A stretch of DNA of 64,000 nt from the NCBI GenBank assembly GCA_019426215.1, contig CM033402.1, positions 37,374,657 through 37,438,656 on the forward strand. The letters are read 5' to 3'. Each line of letters opens with the position of its first letter. Position 1 is the first letter of the stretch. The translations under genes and the position numbers were made by a program. Shown here in pieces: positions 1 to 11,156 of the stretch. This stretch comes from Buddleja alternifolia (lineage: Eukaryota > Streptophyta > Magnoliopsida > Lamiales > Scrophulariaceae). The notes under the pieces are model-generated. The model saw nothing but the letters and a program-made list of their open reading frames with translations, was not told where the DNA came from and did not search any database.

Positions 1-62
1 ATCAAGATATGTATTAGTGATACCGTTTTCAAGAAATTCTATCAGTTAGAGTCACGCCAGGT

Positions 63-161
63 TAGGCCTGTGGGTAGATCTTACCCAGACGCAGACCCGT
101 CCGAGTGTAGACCCAATTTTTTGACATGGGTTTATGTAAGACCTACCCATTGACAGGCCTA
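63..161. repeat. Small fold-back (MITE-like) element in an RLCK intron
   Basis: The ends are inverted copies of TAGGCCTGT, at 63-71 and 153-161. The similarity continues inward (GGGTAGATCTTAC against GTAAGACCTACCC), so the segment can fold into a hairpin. The flanks ACGCCAGGT and ACGCTGGGT differ at two positions and may be a decayed target duplication. It lies in the intron following the last visible exon of the kinase gene. The family is not identified. Confidence 0.45.
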
Positions 162-182
162 CGCTGGGTGCTAGAGGGATAC

Positions 183-2244
183 CTGTCATTATATATTCTG
201 GGGCAGCATAACCATATGTTCCCATAATACGAGTAGAAACATGAGACTTGTCTCCAACAGGTCCGTCTTTAGCTAGGCCGAAATCAGATAGTTTAGCATT
301 GTAGTCCTGTTCAGAGTTCTTATGTTAGATACAAAATATGTACTATAAACCGAGTAAAATATATAAGTGCACTTATGGATATTAACATTTACTAACCTGG
401 TCCAATAAAATGTTCGATGTCTTAAAATCGCGATAGATGACAGGTTTCTCAGCTTCATGCAAAAAAGCAAGTCCCTTTGCTGCACCATATGCTATTTTCA
501 TTCTAGTGGACCAAGGAAGAGGAAGCAACACTCCTGTAACAAGTATAGGCATTTAAGCATCGATAATGAACTGAAGAGTACATACATGACTCGTGAGGCT
601 GCTAAGAAACTTATAAAGATATTATGGATGTTACATTTGCAATACTATATCGTGTATTGACGTGCCTCTTTCTCAATTACTTTCAACTGAAATCATCATA
701 AATCTCTATAAGAAATTAACAATGTATTATAAGCCTATCCGATAGTAGCACTTGTAAAAATCTAGAGTTAAAGACAGTGAAAGTATGTGAAGGGTATACT
801 TACTTGAGAATAGATTGTTTTCAACACTACCACGAGGCATGTACTCATATATTAGAACTCGATGTTCATCTTCACAGCAATATCCAATCAACTTCACTAA
901 ATTTGGATGCGAAAGCTGCCCCAAAAAGATTACCTCGGCCTAAAATACAACAAAAAGTCAGCTGAAAGGATCATAATAGCAAATGTGCATGTTGAGTGCT
1001 TAGTTATTTACTTACGAGCCATTCCCTATGACCCTGATAACTATTATCTCCGTCATGAACCTTAACAGCAACAGTGTTGGATTGAGTTCTTTCCGGTGAA
1101 TCCTCAGAAAGGTACCCTTTATAGACACTTCCAAATCCTCCACCACCCAACATGTAATCTTGTCTGAAATTTCCAGTAATGGTCTTTAGTTCGTTGAACG
1201 TGAACGCAGTTAGTGGATTACTACCTGTATAACGACGCATGAATTCCACTTCTTCAGGATTCGATGGTAGTTTTCTCTCATCCTTTCTCGCTTTTTCTGG
1301 GGGACTTTGATTCTTTGGAGATTCTACAGGAGATAAAATTACAATCAAGCTATGTCAAATGTGAAACGCAACATGTAGGCTGTAGCACCATCCAAATCAA
1401 CTGCGTAAATAATTCTTTCTCATTACTCTCTAATTAGTGGAGTAGCATAAATGAAAATTGATATTGTCATATACTCTGATACCATATAGCCGAAAACAGT
1501 CTTTTCTATACCAAAACAAATACTAAAAACAGCACAGGGTCTAGCAACGGTTTAACATATCGTAAATTCAAAGTAAAATATGAACACCCCAGATTATAAC
1601 AACAAGAAGGAAAGGGTCAAGCATTCATGAGTAAAGGAAAACAAAAAGGAAATTTAACTCTATTGTACAGAACAAAAGAGTTGATCTTCTTTGTGCTAGC
1701 CAGCTGACAATGGAAAAAGACAAAAAGAAAGAAAAAATAAATGAAAAAGTAGAAGAAAGCAGAAAAGAAAGAAAAAATAGAATGATCCAATTTAGATGTG
1801 GGTTTGATTCTGTAGTTTAGTTGAAAGGATGTTGGAAGTAGGACAAGATTTGACACACACACACAAAACAACATAAAATTATTCCCATGTAAAAACATAG
1901 AGAAAAAGGTACAGTAGAACCTCAAAAAGTAGTGGACAAAAGATAAAATTTGAAGGAGTGATTCCTTCCATCAACGAAAACATACACAAAAATAAAACAA
2001 TTCACACATACTTTAGTATATTTTGTGTTATAAAAATATGATCTTTGGCATATTTTTTGAATATTCACCAAATTCAGCAGCAAATCAAAGTCTTAGCTTG
2101 GCATACGGCAAGCATGAAGAGTTGAAGATGAAATCAAAGGGGAAAGGGAAGAAGAAGAAAACAGAATTCACCTGACTTAGCATTGGAAGAGACTCTGTAT
2201 ATTGGGGGTTCCCACCCACAGCAGCAGCAGCAGCAATTCCCCAT
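183..2244 (-). CDS. RLCK-VII receptor-like cytoplasmic kinase, PBL16-like (3' end outside the window)
   Basis: Five exons are visible on the minus strand: 2244-2172, 1323-1016, 939-804, 533-397 and 306-183. All have GT-AG borders and keep frame, giving 259 residues before the gene leaves the window. The protein starts MGN followed by six Cys, a typical N-myristoylation plus palmitoylation anchor to the plasma membrane. The kinase domain shows the glycine loop ([12 protein letters not shown]), the VAVK lysine, the active-site [11 protein letters not shown] and the activation-loop segment [15 protein letters not shown]. Family knowledge: RLCK-VII kinases relay signals from cell-surface immune and growth receptors. 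Similarity to Arabidopsis PBL16 is from memory, notably the [17 protein letters not shown] leader and the intron positions. Kinase subdomains VIII-XI lie left of position 1. The start is fixed by the MGNC motif and the donor at 2171. Confidence 0.9.
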
Positions 2245-4150
2245 AATATTATGTATGTATGTATGTATGGGGTTCTTCACTAAACAAACAAGAAACAATC
2301 AAACAAAACAAAACAAAACAAAACCCCACTTCCTCCTCAATATCTCAAACAACACACCATTCATCCAAAAATCTCTCAACACTCACAACAACCAAACATA
2401 AACAAAAACTTAACCAAAAAAAGAAGATAGCGAAAAAGAACAAAAAACCCTGAATGGAATGTGAACAAAGGAGTGAATGGTAGTATAATAGTCTTTTCTT
2501 TTGTTTTCTTTGTTGATGATGATGGGTTTTGGAGGGGTGAGTGTTAGTGTTAATGGTGGGGACTTTTGAGAGTGTTCATTTTTGTTTTTGACTCCCTTTC
2601 TTTGTGCGCTTCTTTCTTGGTTGGGTTGGGTTGGGTTGGGTTAGTGCGCATGTTTATCTCCACCAACACTTTTCTTCTTATCATTCATATTCCCTTTTGT
2701 TTAGCGTGCCCACTACAGCAATCCCACGTTTTTGGTTCTCCATTATCTATACTATATACATATTTTACATTATTAGTTATTACTAGTAACACAATTATTA
2801 TTGGTTGTGTTCACACAATTGTTCTATAAAGGAAATGTTCATTTTAGATGTCATGAAGTAAAAATAGTAAAATACAACTTTAGGATTATAATTTGTAAGT
2901 AGCAAACTTCTCAATTATTTGACTTATATTTATTTCTTCTTCACGTACTTATTATATGTAAAATGATCTTTTGTAACACTCATGTATGAACGTGGTATAA
3001 CAAAATAAACATCTCTCAAGTAAGGTGGTTCGTTGCTTCGTACCACAAGACCCTACGAACCTACATAATTGCACGAAGCTCCTTGGAACATTAATATTTG
3101 CGAAACACTACAAGAGCCCCATGGTTTTGTTAATTCGGGATCGGGTTTAGGATTTCCCTACGAAGCATCATCTGGACCGCCCGCTAGTCACACGTGTCAT
3201 TATCTGAATATGACACCCATTTGTCATCATTATGAGTTGGGAGCTGGAATCTAAGTAAGTAATATATCTCGTAGCTTGCATCATATCATCAGTATTTACT
3301 ATTTAGTTTCTAAACTTAAAAGTACGATCTTGATATATAAATTTTGGTATTATCGAATACGAACATCTACCATATTATTGGAAACATACTTAAAATAGAA
3401 ATTACGTTTAGACTTGATCCTGATAAATGTGCATAGACAACTTGTTTAACCCAAGTGCAGTCTATAATCTCAATTGAGCCTTTAGGTTCATCAACGATGC
3501 TATCTTGACTAAGAAAGTTAAATTACTAAAATTGACCTAAATCATAATGCCACGTTTATATACGTAAATGGTTGTGATATATATGGGGAGAGGGAAATTT
3601 TATGTCCATATCCAACTCATATTGTCCATATATAGATATATGATGAGATATTATACAAAACTTTGGAGAATGTTTCAATTGGTAATGAAATGGGGTGTAC
3701 TTAATTGTAGTGCCTAAATATTTCCTCACTAGCCTTACCTACTAAGTAATTAATAAATGGTTGCTTATGGAGGACACACAATACTAATTATCAATCCACT
3801 TTTAGGTCAAATATCACAATTTCACCGATATATATCTACATGATATATAGGATCCGATATTATGTCACGTTCAAGATACAGTAGCCTCATAAATTTAAGC
3901 ACGATTCATTAGTTAAGCAAAAGCTATTTTCTTACAATATTGGAGGATTATATTGAATTGATGCAGTGAAACGTATTTATTGTTAAATGTGAAGTACCAT
4001 CATAAAATGTCTATCAAAAGGTATACTGTACAAAGCATCTGATGTCTAATGTAGAAGCTATTTGTAAACTCTCTATGCATTCATAGACTTATGAGGTCAT
4101 ATTGTGCCAACTCAAAAGCGTGTTTTAGATTTTTGAAAATACTTATCTAT
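2245..4150. other. Leader/promoter region of the kinase gene and AT-rich intergenic DNA
   Basis: No convincing gene was seen. 2245 to about 2560 should hold the 5' leader and core promoter of the minus-strand kinase; it is rich in (A)n and CAAAA runs on the plus strand. 2618-2643 is a run of GGGTT units. A G-box-like ACACGTGT lies near 3190. The short open frame at 3069-3254 has no recognisable similarity. A segment at about 4065-4140 recurs near 22410-22490 (see the separate entry). Confidence 0.6.
4065..4140 (+). repeat. Dispersed repeat, copy 1 (copy 2 near 22410-22490)
   Basis: The stretch beginning TATGCATTCATAGACTTA and containing GCCAACTCAAAAGCGTG is repeated almost exactly, in the same orientation, near 22412-22485. 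Only one- or two-base differences are seen over about 70 bases. It has no coding potential. It is probably a fragment of an unidentified dispersed element. Confidence 0.6.
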
Positions 4151-4384
4151 CTATTCTATTATAAAAGTAAGAGTTGATTTTTTAACATTTTTAATGTATC
4201 TAAAATATTCCTATATAATTTAATTTTTTAATGGCAAAAGAGTCAAAAATAAATTTAAAATATATACAACAATAAGAAGTATAATTAAAAAAACGAATTG
4301 AACTGAAGATTACTAAGAAATTAAAAAAATACGAAGCATCAACAAATCTAAAGATTTTCAATTCTAAAAATACGAAGCATCAAC
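4151..4384 (+). repeat. AT-rich repeat fragment of a family also found at 17.1 and 19.7 kb
   Basis: The segment holding TTAATGGCAAAAGAGTC and AATAAGAAGTATAATTA recurs near 19748-19815. A more diverged copy lies at about 17075-17175. The start, TCTATTATAAAAGTAAG, resembles the TC-starting 5' ends of plant Helitrons, but this was not proven. A 19-base phrase ending ACGAAGCATCAAC occurs twice, near 4325 and 4366, just before the LINE begins. Confidence 0.4.
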
Positions 4385-4518
4385 TATGGAAAGAAATATT
4401 TTCAGTTTCACCATCTGCAACTTCAAATTTGAGTACTGAAAAGAAGATCGCGGTGAGCAGATCCGAAAATTCAGGAAGAAGAGCTCTTAACCTAGGCGTT
4501 GTTTCAACGCCGTCATCC

Positions 4519-5936
4519 AATGGAACCACCGCTAGCGGCGGAACCACCGCCAGCCCCTGCAACTACTTCGATTATCTCCTACGCAAAATCATTAAAAGGG
4601 AATTCTAGTCCTCAAGAATTGGCGGATCGCGCTACGCGAAAAGCTTTCGTTCCAGGCGTGGATTCTAAGGTAATTGGCTCAACAACAACTATTAATGACA
4701 GGAAACTATTTTCCTTTCGAAAGAGGAGGATAACTTCATGGCGGCTCCCTTCCAATATTCCTTTGTTGGAAAATTCTCACACGGGTATCCAACCATGACG
4801 AGATTACATGCGAAATTTGTAGCCCTTGGACTATTGAAGGGTTTTAAAATCGGGGTGCTAGATAACAAACATGTTTGGAACAGATTGTTTGATTCGAATG
4901 ATTACACAAGAATATGGCTTAAACAGACGTGGTATTTTGACGGATTCCCAATGCGTGTTTTGAAGTGGACGCCAGATTTTGATCCGAAGGAGGAATCCCC
5001 TATTATGCCGATTTGGGTGAAAAATTAAGGTTTGAAACCACACTGGTTTCACCGTCAATTCCTCTACCATGTGGCTAGCTTGATTGGAAAACCTCTAAAA
5101 CTTGATGAATCAACAACCGTTATTGATAACCCAACGGTGGCACGTATTTGCATAGAGATTAACGTTCTTGATAGACTACAACAAGACATACCGATACAAG
5201 TGGAAGGGAAGATGTGTTATCTAAAACTCCAATATGAAGGCATTCCACAATATTGCTCAATATGCCATCATAGAGGTCATACTATATCATCATGTTTGGC
5301 TAGCATGGAGAAGACAGTGTCAGCGGAGAACAGCGTGGGCCTTGAAGACTTGGCGGCACCAATCTGGCGTGAAAAAGGAGACCTTTGTGGTAAAATTGAC
5401 AAAATAAGGGGAAAATCAACGATGGAGGCACCAATAAAAAAAATCTTATAAAGATGGGAAAAAGGAGAAGGTTCGAATGTTAATGGTGAAAAACATAATT
5501 TGGAAAAGAATCAAAATATGGTGGATGAAAACGAGAGCCAGGAGGACGAAGAGGAAATGAGAACCGAAAATTTGTCAGTAGAGAGGGAAAATAATACTCC
5601 ATACAAAGATAATGTTGTGAACAAGGAGCAGGAGGATAAATCCTCGGATAAAGGAAGACTGGTGATCAACATGATAACAACATGGAGTTAGTATCCTTTC
5701 TTGAAGAAAGTAGAAACCTCATGTATTTGGGAAACAATGTTCAAGTTCCAGATCGTGAAGAGGATATAAACTATCAGAAGTATGAGGAAGAGCCATGGAC
5801 GAAAGTATCACATAAAAAGCATAGGCGTGCAGTTTCGTTGGATCGAAACTCATCAAGACAAACAAATTTGGTGGTTCACAAAATGGTTACTAGACGTTCG
5901 AAAGCCTCTCACTCTCAAAAATCCCAATGATAGATA
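4519..5936 (+). pseudogene. LINE ORF1 (gag-like, DUF4283 plus CCHC zinc knuckle), disrupted
   Basis: Reading starts at an ATG at 4519 (MEPPLAAEPP). The frame shifts near 4735 and is stopped by TAA at 5026-5028. It continues in the adjacent frame with the knuckle CSICHHRGHTISSC at about 5255-5300, then breaks again near 5450 and 5690. The segment at 4738-5028 (FSHGYPTMTRLHAKFVALGL and onward, with W-F-DGFPMRVLKWTPDF) is the domain usually seen before the knuckle in plant LINE ORF1 proteins. The family role is RNA binding and chaperoning of the LINE RNA. At least four lesions make this copy non-functional. Confidence 0.8.
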
Positions 5937-8900
5937 CACTAATATGGAATTTGAGAGGAATTGGGAACAAACAAAAGGTTGCTCGTGTTAAAAAAATTTG
6001 TCGGAGGTATGTTAAATTCCTTGTCAATATTGAACCTAAAATTGAGTTAAATTCGTTTAAAATGGTTCGTAAATTTGGCTTTCGTAACGTCATTAGTAAT
6101 AGAAATAACCATATCTAGTTTTTCTTTGATGATGATTATAATATTGATATTATATTGTAACTAATGATGATCAATTATTACATGTACGTATTCAATCTGC
6201 TCTTCTTTGTCGGTCTATTTTTTGCACTTAGGCCCACACCAAATGCTCTCGAGAGGAGAGAAAGCTTCTTTGGGATAGCTTGCGCTACATTGCCTCGGGG
6301 AATGATCCTTGGCTCATTGGGGGAGACTTTAATACCATTCTGCACGATAATGAAAAAAATGGAGGTGCCATTCCAAAATGCAGATCCATGGAGGAATTTG
6401 GCGATATGATTTTAGATTGTGAATTAACTAATGCGAGGTTTGAGAGTTCGCCATATACTTGGTTCGTAAAACGGGGAATATTTGAACGCTTGGATCGTGT
6501 CCTCTATACGGGGGCCTGGCGAGATATGTTTCCAACTCAGGTTTCTACGCTTTCAGATCATTGTCCACTTCTTATTTCTATTAAGAAAAATCCTCAAACT
6601 TCCACTTCATCTTTTCGGTTTTTGAATGCGTGGACCCGTCATGAGGACGAGCCTATCTATGGCAACGAGTTGTTTAAATTCCACAGGAAACTAATGAGAC
6701 TTAAATGGGCGCTCAAAATTTGGAATAAGGAGGTGTTCGGTAACATATAGGAGTCAGTCCAAAAAGTAGACAAGGGGACTTGGATTTATGAACAAAATTA
6801 TGAAATAAACCCGACAGAGGGTAATTTATGTGAGATGAATGGGGCGGGGGCTGTTTTTCTTCAAAAACTAGCTTGTGAGGAGGATTTTTGGTGCATTAAT
6901 TGGATAAAGGATGGTGAACGGAATACCAAATTTTATCATGATTGGATAAAATGAAAACGTAGAAAAGGAAGAATTTTTTCCACTCGGGATGGGGATCATG
7001 AGATTTCGGATCACAAGGAAATTATTGAGTCAGCGGAAAAATATTTCGAGAAAGTATTCACATAGGAAACTGAAAAGTGTGAAACCCAAATTTGGAGTGC
7101 ATTCCCACAATTCTTAATGATGAAGATCGAACTAATCTTAGTAGAATCCCAATGATGGAGGAAGTAAAAAATACGGTTTGGAGTATCGATGCATTTAGTG
7201 TTGTTGGACCAGACGGATTCTCTTCACTTTTTTATCACAATTGTTGGGATATTGTCAAAGATGATTTGACAGAGGCGGTGTTGGATTTTTTCTCAGGGTC
7301 ACCATTTCCAAGGGATATACGGAGACTACAATTTCTTTAATTCCAAAAGTCGAGGGCCCTAAAACGTGGAAGGATTTTGGGCCAATTAGCATGTGCAATG
7401 TCAGTAATAAAATTATAACAAAGATCATGGCGACTAGGCTATCTAAAGTTATGAATAAAATCATTTCTCCTTTTCAAAATGGTTTCATTAAAGTGAGAAA
7501 CATTGCTGACAACATACTGGCTCAGGAACTTTGTCATGATATTGAGAAAAAAGATGGTGGATGTAATATTGTGTTGAAGCTTGATATGGCTAAGGCATAT
7601 GATAGAGTGCAGTGGAACGTCCTTTACGATGTTTTGAGAAAATTAGGATTTTCGAACTCTTGGATCTCTTGGGTCAAATTTTCTGTTGAGAATTGTTGGT
7701 TCACGGTCCTTGTTAATGGAGAGGGTGTGGGATTTTTCAAGTCCAAGAGAGGACTTAGGAAAGGAGATTCCCTCTCGCCCGGCCTGTTCGTGATAGCGGC
7801 TGAAATTTTGTCGAGGGGGCTTGACAAACTATTTTAGGAAAACAAGAACATGCAATATAATAATGGGGGTCATGCCATGATTAGTCATCTTGCTTATGCA
7901 GATGACATTATTATATCTTCTAAGGGTAACAAAAAGAGTTTGCAAATGCTTATGGACTTTCTTTCCACATATGAGAAATCAACGGGCCAACTACTTAATA
8001 AAGACAAGTCCACCTTCATTGTGGGTAAGAAAACATCGTCGACTAGAATAAGGAAAATCAGGCAGGTGACGGGTTTAGCAAAAGAAGATCTTCCTTTCAA
8101 ATATCTTGGGGCTCCCCTGTTCAAAGGACACAAATAGCGCTCGATTTTAGAAGATATAATTAGTAAGGTTATGTCTTGCATTGGAGGATGGGAAAAATCA
8201 GTTCTTAGTTATGGGGGACGGTTGGCCTTGATTAGAAGTGTTTTGATGTCTATGCCTATTTATATTCTACAAATTTTAGAGCCACCTCTAAATGTGATTC
8301 AAAGATTGGAACGACTATTTAGCCGGTTTTTCTGGGGTTCAACTGAACAAAACCGTACTACTCATTGGGCAAAATGGGATCGAGTTTGTTACCCTTTTAA
8401 CGAAGGAGGTCTTGGAGTGAGAAATTTACATGATGTGGTGGAGGCGTTTGGGGTAAAGATTTGGTGGAAATTCCGGAAAGGTAAATCAATATGGGCGAGA
8501 TTCATGAAGGACAAATATTGCGGGCTAAATCATCCTTTAGTGGCTCGGGTTAAAACCACGGACTCTATGGTGTGGAAGATACTTGGCCGAGCAAGAGTAT
8601 AGCGGAGCAAAATATTGGGTGGACTTTAGGAGATGGTAAAGCATCATTTTGGTTCGATAATTGGCTAGGAGAGGGCTCGTTGCACAACATCACAAATGAC
8701 CCTCACAACACTCTTGACAGGGTTTCAGATTTTTGGAGGGGAAGTGCATGGGATGTTCAAAAACTTAATGAGGTGATGCCCACGGATTTGGTAAATGAGA
8801 TTGTGAAAGCTCCGATTAATATTAAAGAGAATGATAGAATCATAAGGACGACTTCTACATATGGAACGTTCATTATGCAATCTGCATGGAACAATTGCCG

Positions 8901-9956
8901 AGAGAAGAAGGATGTAAACGATATATATAAGGATATCTGGGGAAAACATATACGGCCTTCTATGTCGATCCTTGGGTGGAGATTGCTTCATAATTGGATC
9001 CCAGTTGACGATAACATGCAGAAAAGAAGGTTAGTCAGTGTTTCGAAATGTGTTTGTTGTAAAAACTGAAATATTGAGTCGATGAAACACCTATTCATGC
9101 ATAGCCTGGATGCTCACAAACTAGGCATGTACTTTGCAAGCCTTTGTAATTTTCAAATACCTAACACATCAAGCTTTGTTATATGTGGGCAATCGTGGCG
9201 TATTGGAGATAAGTTGGTACGGAAAACTATCCCCGTTTTCCTAATATGGTTTATATGGTTTGAAAGAAATAAAGCTAAGCATGAAGGTATCATTCGATTC
9301 GTATTCGTCTTCGAATTGAAAATTATCTACGCCTTATTCATAGACACAGATTACTCTCTTCGTCACACTTTGCGGATAACACGAAATTGGCTTCAAATCT
9401 TGGAATCACATATGGATGAACTCGGATTCATGTTGTCACTAGGGTCCAATGGAAACCGCCTGATGTGGGCTGGGTCAAACTTAATACGGACAGAGCTTCT
9501 CAGGGTAATCCGGGACTGTCGGGAGCTGGGGGGATTCTTAGGGGACCAAATGGAGCTATTTTGTTGGCATTTATGGAGTTCATTGAAGTGTCAACAAACA
9601 CATATGCGGAAATGATGGCAATTTGCAAAGGCTTGGAGTTGTGTCATGATTATGGTTTCTATAAGATATGGGTGGAGTTGGATGCTAGAGTGGTGATTGA
9701 TATTCTTTGTTAGAAAATGTCTGGTAGCTGGTCAATTCAACATATGATGCAGCGGATTAAAAATATCAGATCAAAAATGGATGTGAGATTCACTCACATT
9801 TTTAGAGAAGGGAATGGGGCAGCAGATTGTCTTGCAAATATGGCTTGTGATCATAAGAGCTCAAGAGTTTTTGGGAGTAATGAGGTGCCAACTGAAGTGA
9901 GGAGTATTGCTAAAATACATAAGATACTTCCTAACTTTCGTTTTAAATGGAAGTAA
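5927..9956 (+). pseudogene. LINE ORF2: endonuclease, reverse transcriptase, zf-RVT, RNase H; disrupted
   Basis: Recognisable blocks in order are as follows. An APE-type endonuclease: LIWNLRGIGNKQK at the start, GGDFNTIL near 6320, SDHCPLLI near 6560. A reverse transcriptase: LDMAKAYDRVQW near 7580, RKGDSLSPGLF near 7760, catalytic YADDI near 7895. A C-terminal zf-RVT-like part at about 8860-9070. An RNase H domain: LNTDRASQGNPG near 9480, NTYAEMMAI near 9600, ELDARVVI near 9680, REGNGAADCLA near 9810. Stops or frame changes occur near 6118, 6160-6280, 6750, 6955, 7065, 7340, 7837, 8137, 8600 and 9069. Known role: target-primed reverse transcription. This copy cannot make the enzyme. Confidence 0.88.
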
Positions 9957-10107
9957 GTTGGATTCGATCTTTTTGTTTTTGGTTAGTTCCGTTAGTTTGT
10001 GATGTTTTTGTTTCCTAAGTTGCTGTTTTTGTTTTTTTTTAAGTTGCTGTTTTTGTTTTTTTTTTAGTTGCTGTTTTGTTATGTTTTTTTTTAATATTCT
10101 TGAATAG

Positions 10108-11151
10108 ATGAGCAACTATGACTTTTATTGGTCAAAACAAGGATGGGATGAAGGTGCCGAATACGGGAGTCAAGTGCGAGATTTATGTTCATGGTGTGGA
10201 GACGTTCATCATAGCGATTACTGTCAACACGGGGGGGAGGAGTCATCAAGATTTTCCATTAAGTTATTATGTTGTGAGATCTTCACCCGAATACCAACAA
10301 TATGATAGTATGATGCAAAGAGAATTTCAACCGATTGACTTTGAGAATCAAGGGAATTATCAGCAACAATTCGATAGAAACCAAGTTTTGAAGAGTTGAT
10401 GATTCAATGGATGAAGACGAATGATGAGCGGATGAAGACGAATGATGAGCGGATGAAGACGAATGATGAGCGATGTCAGAATATCGAAGCATCTATGATG
10501 GAATTGCAAGCACAACTAAACCAAATCTCCAACTTAGTTGCAGAGAGGTCATCAAACACCACATATATTAGCACAGAAGAGAATGATGAGGTTCCAAAAG
10601 CAACATCACTAGAGTACTCACAATTCATCATAGAGTCTCCGAAATCCATCCCATCAGATGACCAAGAAAAGACGTTAGAAATGTTCAAGAACTCAAAACC
10701 TCCTACCACCATATCTCTCGAATTCTTACAAAAGTGTATCAATAACCAGAGAGACAGAGTGGAGGAGGTTGAAGTCAAGGTTTACAACTCTAGTGATCCA
10801 TTCGATACATATTTGGAAAACCCAAGTGATGCTACGGTCGAGAATGAGAAAATTAGAGGATGTCTAAATCACTTGGATATACCACCATTTGAGTTGTCAA
10901 AACCAAGTCTATGGGAGTATGGAGCAGCCACATATGAGTTGCAATCATCCATTGACGATCCTTTTTCACTTCCAATGAAACTTTCATCTTTACAATTCAA
11001 TTATGTATTTTTGAAAGAGACCTTATGCTTACTTCTAATTCTTTTAGGTTGTGTGATAGATATTGGAGGGGAGAAGCCTTTACGCAACTGGAAAAAACAT
11101 AAAAAGGCTCATCCATACAAAGTTGGCATTGCCCCTTATGATCCACCATGA
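10108..11151 (+). pseudogene. Gag-like fragment of the gypsy element
   Basis: Two frames are involved. 10108-10400 reads SNYDFYWSKQGWDEGAEYGSQ, then continues one frame over. 10396-11151 reads 251 residues, with three exact copies of MKTNDER and a helical stretch (MMELQAQLNQISNLVAERS). The remainder is acidic and of unknown fold; it ends PYDPP and a TGA. The tyrosine/glutamine-rich start and the coiled coil are like the C-terminal part of gag in Athila/Tat elements. This assignment is inferred from context rather than from a conserved motif. A frame change near 10400 suggests decay. Confidence 0.45.
10410..10472 (+). repeat. Three perfect 21-bp tandem repeats inside the gag-like frame
   Basis: GATGAAGACGAATGATGAGC plus G occurs three times without change (10410-10430, 10431-10451, 10452-10472) and encodes MKTNDER in triplicate. 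The perfect identity suggests a recent slippage expansion. Confidence 0.9.
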
Positions 11152-11156
11152 GCAAT

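Larger units (their letters stand above)
4385..9985 (+). mobile_element. Degenerate non-LTR retrotransposon (L1-type LINE with RNase H)
   Basis: Two consecutive plus-strand coding regions have the order of plant L1-like LINEs: ORF1 with a DUF4283-like domain and a zinc knuckle, then ORF2 with endonuclease, reverse transcriptase, zf-RVT and RNase H. Both are broken by many stops and frameshifts, so this is an old, inactive copy. The 5' limit is set only approximately, where GC content and coding potential rise. At the 3' side no poly-A tail is visible. The sequence instead runs into T-rich AGTTGCTGTTTTTG repeats near 10010 that belong with the next element, so the LINE tail may have been lost. 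Confidence 0.9.

Noticed and set aside
2618..2643. GGGTT run that looks telomere-like
   Set aside because: The unit is GGGTT, not the plant telomere unit TTTAGGG, and only about five units occur.
3069..3254. 61-codon open frame in the intergenic region
   Set aside because: No start context, family motif or splice partners; composition is not gene-like.
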